Positions 45,553 to 58,100 of a DNA stretch of 64,000 nucleotides are shown here, piece by piece. Under the pieces are notes generated by a model. That model had not been told where the DNA came from. It saw only the letters and a program-made list of their open reading frames with translations, and made no database searches. Each line of letters starts with the position of its first letter. Position 1 is the first letter of the stretch. The stretch comes from Stagonosporopsis chrysanthemi (lineage: Eukaryota; Ascomycota; Dothideomycetes; Pleosporales; Didymellaceae), in the NCBI GenBank assembly GCA_022560025.1, contig JAFISE010000012.1, forward strand, positions 62,001 through 126,000, given 5' to 3'. A program made the position numbers and the translations under genes.

Positions 45553-47553
45553 CTACAGCCCGTTCGAGGGAGCAGCCTGAGCCAGTTGCTCGTTCAGGGC
45601 CTTTTGGTACTGACTCCTTGCGGTATCGATAGCCCTGCTCAGGGGCTGCATAACTTGAGCAACGGCACTTGCGCCGCCCTTAACAGCATCAGGATTGAAC
45701 TTTCTCTTCTTCCCAGTCTGCTGCAAATACAGCTCGTTGCGCCTTTGATACTCATCGATCAGAGCCGTGCGCTCAGCCTCGGCAGCATTGGCGACAGCAT
45801 TGATGCGGTCCAAAGACCTGTCCAGTGTCTCAATAAGCTTTGCGACTTCATTTGCGCGCTCAGGGTTGCCAGAATGATACACATCCCAAAAGTAGTGCAG
45901 AAACTCTACTGTGGTATTGTGCGTCATCGTCAGGTTGTCAAGTATTGTATCTGAGATGCCTAACTTCGCGGCTTGCTCGCTGTTCAACACACCTGTCGCG
46001 GAGAGATATTCGTCCTCATGCAAGTGGCGTCTCTTGATGGCGGATATTATTTGCGTTGTTGCTGCAGCTCGTGCTGATCTGCCGCCAACCTTAAGTTTCT
46101 TGGGGTCGCCGCTCTCGTCCTCGCTATCGCTTTCGTCGTCAACGGCAATCTTCGAATGCAGATCGGTTCCGAGGGTCGCGCCATTCGTATTGATGCTTGC
46201 GATATCTTGTTGCAGCGTCGAGAGTACTTCCGTTGGGGTTCGCTTCGTGTAGGCGGCCGCACTGGTCGATGATTGCACGCTTTGGCCAGCAGAAAAGAAC
46301 CGACTTTGGTCTTGGACCTTGAGAACGACCCTATTGTCGTCTGAAGCGCGTTGCAAATCTCTCAGCTGCAGCTCCTTGTAAGTGTCCTCATCTTGACCAG
46401 CAGGTGCATGGTTGTTATCGACCAATGGCACCTCCTTCATCAACTTCTCACTCATGCGATTCAAAACACGGAGAATGGGCGCCTTCTCGTTGCTTGACGG
46501 AACCATAGTCCAGTCCTGCCGGTTGCCCTTCTGCTGACTGTGATTCTGCTCATTTCCTTCGATGTTGATGAACATGGGAATGCTGCCGACGAGCATTTGC
46601 TGCGCCTCATCTGCATTCTCGTCATACTTCAGGTACTTGTCGAGCCTTGTGTCTGTGACATAGTCGTCAGGTATACGTTCTCCTTTCAACTTTTTGAAGA
46701 GTCGACTGTGGAAGAAGCGTTCCCAGAACTCGCCCTCGCTCAAAGGCGGTACTGTATCATTGTAGGCGGTCTTCACAATGGGATGCTGACGGAATACGAC
46801 TTCGATTTGTTCTTTGGTCAAGTTCAGCATCAGTGTGCCGTTGACATTCTTCGACTTTATGACCGACAGCACGTTGTACGAGCCTGTAGTCTGGCTCTTC
46901 TCGGCGGCGTGGGATCGTAGCAAGTTCAAGCGCGTCGACCAAAATTGATTTGAAAATTGTCCCATTGTCACCGATGCTGGCTTTTCGTTCAGAGCGCGAT
47001 CGAACCGCTGACGCAATGAAGGGCTGGAATTTAGGAGCGACATCTGGAGCTCTAGGTCGCTCAGCAGCTTTGCATCAGCATACAGATCTTCATCTTGCTG
47101 CGCAGTCGCAGCGACTGTCTGCGCCATGGTGATGGCGCCTGATGTACCACCACCATCACCGCCGGAAGCAGCTGCTGCTGCTACGATTGGTGCTTCCTGT
47201 GCCTTTGCAGCTTCGATCCCTTTCTGCAACAGGCCTCTGATCAACTGCTGATCATCGCGAGCGGCTGCTGAGGTAAATGTGAAGGTGTGGCTACCTGCTT
47301 GCGACGACGACTCGATGACTACTATCTTGATGGAGGCTTTGGCGGCAGTGGCGGGCGTCTGCTGGAGATCTGAGGCATTGTATCAGCATCCACTTTCTGT
47401 GTATGACGCAGCGAACCTACTGCCAATGTCTGCTATGACTATTGCCAGCGGCGGGAGCAGTCCACCAACAGCCTCCCATGACACCGTCTTGCTGTCAGTG
47501 GACACGGAGAGAGTGCCATCCTTCTTCTTGTATTGAGCTGCAGCGCTGGACAT
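45553..47553 (-). CDS. TFB1: TFIIH core subunit TFB1 (human p62/GTF2H1 homologue)
   Basis: Structural subunit of the TFIIH core, acting in RNA polymerase II initiation and nucleotide excision repair in the nucleus. Exons 47553-47421 and 47369-45553 (650 codons with stop). Exon 1 starts MSSAAAQYKKKDGTLSVSTD, the beginning of the N-terminal PH/PTB-like domain that contacts activators, TFIIE and XPC. Splicing 47370-47420 restores ADIGNLQQTPATAAKASIKI. Two BSD domains follow; the second contains GEFWERFFHSRLFKKLKGER. An acidic stretch (AVDDESDSEDESGDPKK) lies about two thirds in. The helical C-terminal part includes TVEFLHYFWDVYHSGNPERA. Length is typical. The gene is divergent from KGD1 with about 830 bp between the ATGs. 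Confidence 0.94.
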
Positions 47554-48386
47554 GCTGGTGGAGGAAGCCTTGTGCGGCGATCGCTGACGCGTCGCGAAGC
47601 TTAAAGAGGACGCGCTAGACTTCCCCAGATCACGAAAGCATGTTGCAACTTCACCTTGTGGTCTCTATTCAAGCATGAGATTGCTGAGCTGGATAAAAGT
47701 ACCTTCCGCTTAGTATTTGCTTGGACATTAGGCTGGTAGCCCGAAATCTCGCATGTTCTCCAAGCGAAGAAGCTACTGCCGTGCTATCGAACGCATAGTT
47801 GCTTGCGCCAACATGGTACTTATACCAGACTGGGTGCATATAACACGAAGCTATGATGATAGAGAACGCTGCATACAGAGGCTATGCTTCGTGCACACAT
47901 GTGTAGCTCTCCGCCCTCGTCGCTGCGGATACTTTTCCGCCGCGTGCAGAATCACTCTTTTCAGGCGACGTCACAAGACGTGTGTTTTTACATAACGCCG
48001 CAGCTATTGGCTGGATTTTCGAGACTTTTGTGACCACACGATCGCTGCCACAGGTGCATGTTTGAGACTCCCTACGCGGGCTCGCCCGAGAAGCGCAAGC
48101 TCGAAGCCTGCTGCGTGCACAATGAGGCGCATATTCTGCCAGCTTGGCACCGAGCACTTGAGACGCAGCTGTTTGAGGCATTTCCGGCGTGCAGAGCGCT
48201 GGGAGTGTGTGAGTGTCTAAACAACGCTACGCGCAAGGGGCTTAGCCGGAATCCGCGTGCGAGACATCCGCCTGCTCCTTCCTCGTCTTCCGCTTCAGCA
48301 GCTGCTCAGAAGCTCTCCCTTCTGTCCCCCCGTCGTCCATTTGGATGTCACCTATCTAATTCTCCCATACATCTCTTTGCTTCATC
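47554..48386. promoter_or_regulatory. Divergent promoter region of TFB1 and KGD1
   Basis: Both genes start from this 830 bp stretch. The 130 bp before the KGD1 ATG are C/T-rich. A plus frame crossing it (48058-48612) overlaps the KGD1 first exon out of frame and is not coding. Confidence 0.5.
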
Positions 48387-51300
48387 ATGTTGCGCACCAC
48401 GCTGCGCCAATGCTCCCGACAGCTGCAGAGCTGTTCGGCGAAGGCAAGGCTATCGACAATCACCGCCTCGCCAGCCAGGACAAATGCAATCTCGACCTGC
48501 CGCCGCCCACTGGCAGTTGCGCAGCGTCGTCATTATGCGCTCGCCGCCGAGGATACTGATAAGGGCGTTGTACGTGGCCGCACGGCGTAGGCTGTCAAGT
48601 TTTCGAGGGTAGAACTAACTATGACCGCATAGGACCCCAACGATAGCTTTCTGAGCGGCAACACGGCCAACTATGTCGACGAGATGTACATGTCGTGGAA
48701 GCGCGACCCCTCGAGCGTCCACGTCTCGTGGCAGGTCTACTTCCGCAACATGGAGTCTGGCGACATGCCCACCTCGCAAGCCTTCCAACCACCGCCTACG
48801 ATCGTCCCCTCTAGCTCCGGAGTCCCCGATATCAGGCCTGGCCTCGGCATGGGCCCTGGCGAGGGCTCAGATGTTATGAACCACTTGAAGGTTCAGTTGT
48901 TGGTCCGCGCGTACCAGTCTCGCGGACACCACAAGGCGCGCATCGATCCTCTCGGCATCCGCACAGAGGCCGAGCAGTTTGGTTACAGCAAGCCTCGTGA
49001 GCTGGAGCTATCTCACTACAACTTCACCGAGAAGGATCTGGACCAGGATATCGAGCTTGGTCCCGGAATTCTGCCTCGCTTCAAGACCGAGAACCGCACG
49101 AAGATGACCCTCCGCGAGATCATTCAGGCTTGCGAGCGCCTTTACTGTGGATCTTATGGTATCGAGTACATTCACATCCCTGACAGGGAGCAGTGCGACT
49201 GGCTCCGTGCGCGCATTGAGGTCCCTCAACCTTTCAAGTACTCCGTTGATGAGAAGCGCCGAATTCTGGACCGTCTGATCTGGGGTACAAATTTCGAGGC
49301 TTTCTTAGCGACAAAGTACCCCAACGACAAGCGTTTCGGTCTTGAGGGTGGCGAGAGTCTGATCCCTGGTATGAAGGCTTTGATCGACCGCAGTGTCGAT
49401 TACGGAGTCAAGGACATTGTCATTGGTATGCCTCATCGTGGACGTCTCAACGTTTTGTCCAACGTCGTCAGGAAGCCCAACGAGTCCATCTTCAGCGAAT
49501 TCGCTGGTAGCGCCGAGCCTTCCGATGAGGGATCTGGTGATGTGAAATACCACCTGGGAATGAACTTTGAGCGCCCTACACCTTCTGGCAAGCGTGTCCA
49601 GCTGTCCCTGGTCGCCAATCCCTCTCACCTGGAAGCTGAGGACCCTGTTGTACTCGGCAAAACTCGCGCCATTCTGCACTACAATAATGATGAGAAGGAA
49701 GCCCGTACCGCTATGGGTGTGCTCCTTCATGGCGATGCTGCCTTCGCTGGTCAAGGTATCGTATACGAGACCATGGGCTTCCACGCCCTTCCCAGCTATC
49801 ACACTGGAGGAACCATTCACATCGTTGTGAACAACCAGATTGGTTTCACCACCGACCCTCGATTTTCTCGCTCCACTCCTTACTGCTCAGATATTGCCAA
49901 GGCCATCGATGCGCCTGTGTTCCACGTCAACGGTGATGATGTTGAGGCCATGAACTTCGTCTGCCAGCTTGCTGCCGACTTCCGTGCTGAGTTCAAGAAG
50001 GACGTTGTGATTGACATGGTTTGCTACCGCAAGCAGGGCCATAACGAGACAGATCAGCCTTTCTTCACCCAGCCTCTGATGTACAAGAAGATCTCAGAGC
50101 AGAAGCCTACCCTCGACCTGTACGTCAACAAGCTCCTCGAGGAGAAGACATTCACCAAGGAGGACATTGAGGAGCACAAGGCCTGGGTCTGGGGCATGCT
50201 TGATGAGAGCTTCAACCGCAGCAAGGACTACCAGCCGACCGCTAAGGAGTGGTTGACCTCTGCCTGGAACGGCTTCAAGTCACCCAAGGAGCTCGCAACC
50301 GAGGTTTTGCCGCATCTGCCCACTGCAGTTGAGGAGACAACGCTGAAGCACATCGCCCAGAAGATTGGTAACCCTCCTGAGAGCTTTAACGTGCACAAGA
50401 ACCTCAAGCGTATCTTGGCTGGCCGCACAAAGACCGTTGAAGATGGCAAGAACATCGACATGGCCACCGCGGAAGCGCTAGCCTTTGGTTCCCTCTGTAT
50501 GGAAGGTCACCATGTCCGTGTATCTGGCCAGGACGTCGAACGCGGTACCTTCTCCCAGCGTCACGCCGTTCTTCACGACCAGGAGAACGAGAAGACGTAC
50601 ACGCCCCTGCAGGATCTCAGCGAAGACCAAGAGACTTTCACTGTCTGCAACTCCTCGCTTAGCGAGTACGGAGTGTAGGTTAACTTCACACATGCTTGTT
50701 CCCCTAGCTAACAAACCTTAGTCTCGGGTTCGAGTACGGCTATTCACTTTCGTCGCCTAACGCGCTCGTCATGTGGGAGGCCCAATTCGGTGACTTCGCC
50801 AACACAGCTCAAGTTATTATCGACCAGTTCGTTGCTTCGGCCGAAGTCAAGTGGCTCCAACGCTCCGGTCTCGTCATGAGCTTGCCCCACGGTTACGATG
50901 GTCAGGGCCCTGAGCACTCTTCAGGTCGTATGGAGCGTTACCTGCAGTTGGTCAATGAAGACCCTCGCATTTTCCCGGCGCCTGAGAAACTCGAGCGCCA
51001 GCACCAGGACTGCAACATCCAGATTGCCTACTGCACAAAGCCATCCAACTACTTCCATCTGCTGCGTCGCCAGATGAACCGCCAGTTCCGCAAGCCGTTG
51101 ATCCTATTCTTCTCGAAGTCGCTGCTCCGTCACCCGATGGCTCGCTCAAGCATTGAGGAGTTCACTGGCGATTCGCATTTTGAATGGATCATCAAGGATC
51201 CAGCTCACGAGTCGGGTGAGATCGGCACAAACGAGGAGATCAAGCGTGTCATCCTTTGCACAGGTCAGGTCTACACTGCTCTTGTCAACGAGCGCAAGGC

Positions 51301-51637
51301 CCGTGGTCTCACTGATGTTGCTATCACCCGTATTGAACAGCTCAACCCCTTCCCATGGGAGCAGCTGAAGGAGAACCTCGACTCATACCCTAACGCTCAG
51401 AACATCATCTGGGCACAGGAAGAGCCACTCAACGCTGGTGCCTGGAGCTTCACACAACCCAGGATTGAGACCCTGTTGAACCAGACAGAACACCACAACA
51501 GGCGTCACGTCATGTATGCTGGCCGCAACCCTAGTGCCTCCGTCGCTACTGGTCTGAAAGCTTCACACAAGAAGGAGGAGAAGGACTTGCTGGAAATGGC
51601 ATTCACTGTCAAGCAGGACAAGCTCAAGGGGGAGTGA
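48387..51637 (+). CDS. KGD1: 2-oxoglutarate dehydrogenase E1 component, mitochondrial
   Basis: Thiamine-diphosphate enzyme of the TCA cycle that decarboxylates 2-oxoglutarate and passes the succinyl group to the E2 lipoyl domain. Exons 48387-48569, 48633-50674 and 50722-51637 (1047 codons with stop). Residues 1 to about 45 form an Arg/Ser/Thr-rich mitochondrial presequence ([20 protein letters not shown]). The mature N-terminus contains [20 protein letters not shown], the usual E2-binding segment. The TPP-binding region shows [34 protein letters not shown] and [20 protein letters not shown]. The transketolase-like C-terminal part begins [20 protein letters not shown] after intron 2. The C-terminus ends [20 protein letters not shown]. 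Length and exon frames fit the family fully. Confidence 0.97.
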
Positions 51638-52822
51638 AGTAACAAAGAGGTGCAGAGAGATTCTCTAATTTTCCAATAGTCTGGCCGAGTTTGCTTGCAT
51701 TGTTTTATCCCCCATTTCTGCGACGATCGCCTTTCAGAGCGTCATGAAGGTTGTTGAAGGGTTGGATGGGACTCTTCCTGTACATTTGCATAGCTATGAA
51801 TGTATGTGTAGGAGATGTACAAAAATCGGATATTTGTGTTCAACAACGCTCAAAGGACCATTGCTATATCCCACGCCTCCTTTGTTGGGTCGTCTGATAT
51901 TCGTTGCACGGACATTTTGCTCGGTGCGAGGTATGCCGAAGCATAACAACAGTCTGGATAAATTATCAGTGCGTGGTGAGCACTTGTTGGGCCTCGACAT
52001 TGCGGGATATAGGTCTGGCCAGAGATCTTCCGTTCCGGTACGATAGGTGAACATGCGGGACTAAGTCAGGTACGCGTGATGTTCCAAAGGATGTCAAGTT
52101 TTAGGATTGTGGATGCTCTAGCAAACTGATAGACTCATAACTGAAGCCTCTTACGTTTGAGGAGGCTATTGATGCTGTTGGTAGAGAACGTCACCATCTC
52201 GCACGCACACAATGGCTTCAATACTCATGCCTCACCATCACGAGGCTGATGTGCTCATCTAGGCGCGTCAACTTATATCCGCGGGTCGGAAGATCCCGGG
52301 CCAGACATCAGCTGGAGAAAGCGTGGGAGGCGCCCCGCAACACCCCTCCACTCGGTATCCGCACTTGCATCATCGTCCAAGCTCTCGCGCTGCCGCCGCA
52401 AAGCGCATCGATATCGGCGCTCGCGCGTCGACGCGGTGTTTTTCACGGGATAGGGCCATCAATCAGCTTCCGAGCTCTTCGCGAGTTCTTCCGCCACAAT
52501 TGACGCGCCTCCAGACATCCAATGGCTGAGATATCGTGAGCTTGTGACTTGCCGAGGGCAACTTGTCGACGGCTGTCCAACCGATCTCCCAAACAAATAC
52601 CGACTTGTCTCCGCATGCCCGACTCTACCCACTTGGACCCAGACATCTGACTTCATAATAACTACTGGCGCCTACCCCACGCGTCGATGATCGTGAATTC
52701 CCTCTGACTTTTCTGTTCGACCTTCTTCTCTCCGTACCTTCCCTCCCTACCTCAAGATATCGCTTTCTTACCGCAGAATACCCCCCAACCACCTCATCGC
52801 ACGACAGCCAGCGACAGACAGA
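51638..52822. other. Intergenic region, KGD1 3' flank and FBP1 promoter
   Basis: About 1.2 kb. The last 150 bp before the FBP1 ATG are strongly C/T-rich. Carbon-catabolite control sites might be expected for FBP1, but I cannot assign any with confidence. No gene seen. Confidence 0.4.
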
Positions 52823-54026
52823 ATGGCGACCAACGGAAGCGGCCAGCAGCAGAACAAGCAGGAGGCGATCAACACGGACATCATCACGCTCACACGATTC
52901 CTCACAGAAGAGCAGTCGAAACACAAGGAGGCTACCGGTGACTTCACGTGAGCCTCAAAGCAGACCTGGCTCACTGAACCGCACACTAATCGCGATTCAG
53001 ACTTCTTTGCCATGCTCTTCAATTTGCGTTCAAGAGCATTGCCTACTACATTCGGAGAGCTTCGCTGGTTAACGTAAGGAGCACTTCAGCCTTTGGTTGG
53101 GACCAAACTGACTTTCACAGCTTACCGGGTTGGCTGGGCAATCTAATGCCACGGGCGACGACCAGAAGAAGCTTGATGTGATCGGCGATGAGCTTTTCAT
53201 CTCCGCCATGCGCTCTTGCGGCCGTGTGCGCGTTCTTGTGTCGGAGGAGCAAGAGGAGTTGATTACATTCGACGAGTTCCCCAACGCGCGTTACGCTGTT
53301 GCCTGCGATCCCATCGACGGCTCCTCCAACCTCGACGCCGGAGTGTCAGTCGGTACCATCTTCGCAGTATACAAGCTGGAAGAAGGCGCCAAGGGCACAA
53401 AAGAAGACCTTCTCAAGCCCGGTACAGAAATGGTTGCCTCTGGCTTCACTATGTACGGCGCGTCTGCTCAGCTTGTCATCACAATGAAGGGTGGTAACGT
53501 CAACGGCTTCACACTCGACACCGCTTTCGGCGAGTTCATCCTCACACATCCAGACATGAGGATCCCCAAGAAGCGCGCAATCTACTCGGTCAACGAGGGT
53601 AACTCGCTGTACTGGGAGGACCCTGTTAAGGAGTACGTCAACAGCCTCAAGTACCCACAAGAGGAGGGCGGCAAGCCGTACAGCGCGCGTTACATTGGTT
53701 CCATGGTAGCTGATGCCTACCGAACATTGTTGTATGGCGGTATCTTCGCATACCCCGCGGACAAGAAGAGCCCCAAGGGCAAGCTGCGAATCTTGTACGA
53801 GTGCGCGCCCATGGCCATGGTATTTGAGAACGGTAAATAAGCCCGAGACTTTGAGGTTTGACGATTGCTGACATGAAATCTAGCTGGCGGCAAGGCTGTC
53901 AACAGCAAGATGGACCGCATGCTCGAAGTCGTGCCCGAGCACATCCACGACCGATCGGGTATCTTCATGGGCTCGGAACAGGAGGTGCAGAAGGTCATCG
54001 ATACTCACAAGAAGTTCCAGAAATAG
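52823..54026 (+). CDS. FBP1: Fructose-1,6-bisphosphatase
   Basis: Cytosolic gluconeogenic enzyme that hydrolyses fructose 1,6-bisphosphate, normally inhibited by AMP. Exons 52823-52947, 53001-53073, 53121-53832 and 53884-54026 (351 codons with stop). The N-terminal helix TDIITLTRFLTEEQSKHKEA corresponds to the AMP-site region. Intron 2 removal restores ASLVNLTGLAG. Metal and phosphate-binding signature DPIDGSSNLDAGVS is intact, as is YSARYIGSMVADAYRTLLYG near the substrate site. After intron 3 the end reads AGGKAVNSKMDRMLEVVPEH through to the C-terminal DTHKKFQK. Length (350) is typical of fungal FBPases. In fungi the gene is usually repressed by glucose, which the sequence alone does not show. 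Confidence 0.97.
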
Positions 54027-55182
54027 GCCTTTCGCGAGTAGTTTTGTTTTTGAAGCGAATCTGTTTGGCAAAAGCATTGGGATGGTAGATACCTATTACT
54101 CTCAGGACGAAAATTCACGATTTACAAAATGCTTCAAGCTGAAGAACAAAGATCGTGATCAGTATGCATGCGCAGAGGAAATCTACAGCACGAGCGTGCT
54201 GGTGTTGGTGGCGTTGTAGATGCCCAACTTCACGAACCTCAGGCTTCATGACTAGCGTGATAATCGTACAGACGATTCCAAGGCAGCTTGGCCTCCTAAT
54301 GACAGCAGCAGTTGGCACTCACCCGTCACTTGAATGCGTTACTGTTGCGTCGTGATTTGTGAATGCTGATTGTTGACTCCCAAAACTCGGGGTCATTGAC
54401 GCACTCGTCGCACACGGGTAATCTTTCTGCTCACCCTGCAGACCGCACCGGCACGCCTGCCAACCGAACAAAGACCAACGGTTATGAGGCTGCAAGGCTT
54501 GCAGGAGAATTATTCTTGTCATGCATGTGATGTGGGTTGTGGGATGTGATTCCAAGAGCTGCATGAAAGATGCCGTGCTATATTTAGCGTTCATCTCGGG
54601 TCCTGTTAGCCAGCAACGCACTCAACTGCTCAAATACATTCGCTGCACAGTACATCCTAGCAAAGTGGTCTGAAAAGTGAACACGGGCAAGGTTTACATC
54701 GAAGGACATTGCGCATACACTGCAGCTGTATATCGATAAGACAGAGCCTCTGTACGACTCCCATAGACTGGCATGATCCCACTTTGGTGTCTACATAGCC
54801 GCCCGCGCCAGGGTCACCAGTCAGGCTGCAGCCCCCATTCGCTCACGCGTATTCAAGCTTCGCACTAGAGACCGCCAACCCTCACTCCTCAACGCCCGGA
54901 TCTTCTCTCGTGCTGGGCAACGGAGCGAATAGACGGCCAGCAATCGTCTTGCCCATCACCATGCGGCCTCTTCTCCCTCCCGCCGGCCGCAGCAGGCCTG
55001 GTCTTGCAGGGGTCCCGCCGTTTGTTCTGCATATGGCTTGTGTGTGGTGAGGTGACAATCACGGCCTGCAAGCCCCCAACGCGGTCAACGAACGGTCTCA
55101 GAGCCCCAAGGAGGATTTGTCGCTGCAGCCGCTGAGGCTTTGAGGCGTTCAGGCTCCCTTAATCCTTCGCACGGGGTGAAGC
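54027..55182. other. Intergenic region between FBP1 and the proline-rich protein gene
   Basis: About 1.15 kb, FBP1 3' UTR followed by the promoter and leader of the next plus-strand gene. Small open frames on both strands (up to 100 codons) have no recognisable features. Confidence 0.4.
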
Positions 55183-58100
55183 ATGTCTTCACACGGCTAT
55201 CCCGCAGTCCCTCCACCTCCACCCGCGAACGTACCCAGACAAGGACAGCCCACCTCCCCTGGCCGTAGTGCTGCCGTGCGACCGGGCATTATCACGCAAG
55301 GTGCCGTTTTCGCGCAGACCCATGGCAGTCTGCACACTCTGGCGAGCGCGACCTCTTCAAGCCCGTTCTCCCGGTTTGCGAACAATTTGCCTTCGCCGTA
55401 TGCACCCTCGCCAGTAGCCAGCTCGCCAATGGCTGCCCCGTACAACCCGCAGCAATGGAGAGGGAATGGGAGAGCTGGTGTGCAGTATGCGCCTCAGCAG
55501 GCCCAAATGGCCATCAATACTGTGCGGCAACAGGACCTGTCTGGGCATGAGGACGCCATGCCGTCCCCTCCACCGCCGTACACGCCTGCCCATGCCCAGA
55601 GTCAGAATATGTCGCAGGCATTGAGCGCATCGCCGGGACGCAATTTCTCTCCAAGCCAGCATCTTCCGCACACATCGCAGAGTAGCACGCCGTCGTCTGC
55701 GCGCGCAGCTCGAAGCTTCCAAAACCGTCCTGTCTCGATAGCAATCCCCTCGGGCTCTGCTGCAGCGCCCTTGAACACTCAGTTTGCGCCTCCGCCTGTG
55801 GCGCCCAGCCGAGAACGGTCTTCATCCCGTGGATTGTCTACCAAGTTTAGTCTATCGGGTTTTCGTAATAGAAACAATGACCACAGTCTTGCCCCAAGTG
55901 CTATCGAGTCGCTGCATATGAGCACTCACGATGCGCTTCACCGAGGGGACTCAGGGGCATCTTCGCACCGCAATTTTACACAACAGTACACACCCAGCTC
56001 ATTGGACCGACGATATATTCCCGATACCCAGTCACCTTTACGGCCACCAAACGCAAGGAGAGCTGCCTCAGCTGGTGTGCTTGGTCATGGTACCGAGACT
56101 CGAACCCCCGTCGATGAGCATCCACCCAACCTGCAATCAGGTTGGGGACCAGGCATATACTTGCCTCCTCCGCCACCAGGCCCTCCTCCACCAAGCGCTC
56201 CGAGGTCACAAAGTGTAGGGCCTGGTTACGATTCAGAGCATTCTTTGGGTTATCCTTCAGCTCCTCCGACGCGCAGACCTGGACAGACAACATTAGGGCC
56301 CATTCCTCCCACGCCATTGGGGTGGGAGGAGGATTCGGCTGCAGCCCCATCATCTCTGCCTCCACCACCTCCACCACCTCCACCCCCGGCAAGATCACCT
56401 GCAGCTCATGGCTTGTACGTCAACACCAGCCCGCAAGCTGGTCGCCATGGCGAATATGCTGCACAGGCACCAGAAGAGAGTGAATCAACGGTGTCTGGGC
56501 CCTCAATGACTTCATATTCAGGATCAGGCAGCATACTATCACGACCCAAGCGGGAAGGCAGTGCTCGGGGCAGCATTCGCGAACGCAGAGAAGAGAGCCG
56601 TGCTGCACGTGAGCGGCGTACAGAACCGAGCAACAACCCCTGGGCACACGATCTCGAAGTGTCCACAACGACAGCTAACATAGATCTGGCATCACCTGAG
56701 GGCGGGTTATCTCGACGAGGCGCAGTCACAAGACATTCGCCACGGAGTGGTGGGGCATTGCGATCGCCGAGAAGCGCACACTTGTATGACGACCCAGAGT
56801 CTGCCAACTCTACACCACGAATTACAACAGGCCCACTGGCTGTATCTGGCGCCGCACCTACACCTCCTTTCTCGCCAGGTACGGAACCATTCTCCCAGAA
56901 AGCCCCGGCAGCCTTCCCTGCCATAGCTCTTCCTACACCTCCGCCACATTCTGCTGAGGATGGGATTGGTCTGACAACTCCATCAGAGGTCACAAACCGC
57001 TCAGTGTCGCAATCATCGCTACACTCAGCTTTGACACCGCAAGACGCCTCACTCCAGACCCCGAGACCGACAGACCGGGATACATTCGCTAAAACATCGA
57101 TTGAGCGGCACCGTGCCTTCATCGAAAGGGAGCTACATGCTGAGAGCGACGAGGAACGACTAGAGCTCTTTGCTGAGTTTATCGTCACTGAGTCGAGGTT
57201 TCGACGAGACCGCTATTCGGGCGCTTTCGATGCGATTGGGGCTGGCGAAGTTATGGATTTGACGAGAGATTTGTGGCGTTCAAACAAGACGTCTGGGCGA
57301 AGAGCCGTTACTCCGAGCGCACAAACAACCCCTTCTCACCCCAAAGTCAAGCAAACTGGATCCGTCTCCGGCGAGTCACCAGACACGAGGCCGTCGGATT
57401 CTATGCCCACGACTGCTGCAAGCCCGGCGTCTTCTCGAGGTCAGTTTACGCCGCACACCGAGCCTGCATCGCCTTCCAGCGCATCGAGCCAGCGTGCTCG
57501 TGACGCATCTTGGAGTAACAACTATCATCCTTCATTATCACCAATTCCCAGCATGGCTATGAGCACAATCCCGGATGAGGAAGACTCGAGAGGACGTTCT
57601 GCTAGCCGTTGGTGGGAAAGTGACGATGGTTCGCAGGGTGGAGGCAGGCGACTGGAAAGAACCAAGCGAGAGTCGAAGTACATGGGCCTGGTGATGGAGG
57701 CGCAAGAGAGCTTCCATCAGGGTGATCAGAATCAATCAACACCCAAGCACTACCGTGTCAGTTCTAGCAGCAGGCCAGCCGCATATGGAGCAGACGAGTA
57801 CCCAGCTGAAAAAGCTGGCTTCCAAGACGGCAAAGGAAAACAACCAGCCTCGTCCGACTACTTTCCCACACCAACCCCGCCAGCTGTCGACCCGCGCAAG
57901 CTCGACGTATCGAGACTCGTCACGCTACCACCACCGTACCCACGTCACCATCCTGCTGTTAACAACAACCATCCCGACCTAGCCTCCATACGAAGCAGCC
58001 TACGGACGTTGACCGACTCCGGCGACGTTAAGACAACTAAACTTAACTTTGAGACGAAAACGGAGGCGCGTAAAGAGTCGGAGAATGCGTTGCTGAACGA

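Noticed and set aside
56406..57188. 260-codon frame antisense to the proline-rich protein gene
   Set aside because: Shadow of a clear coding frame; composition without family features.
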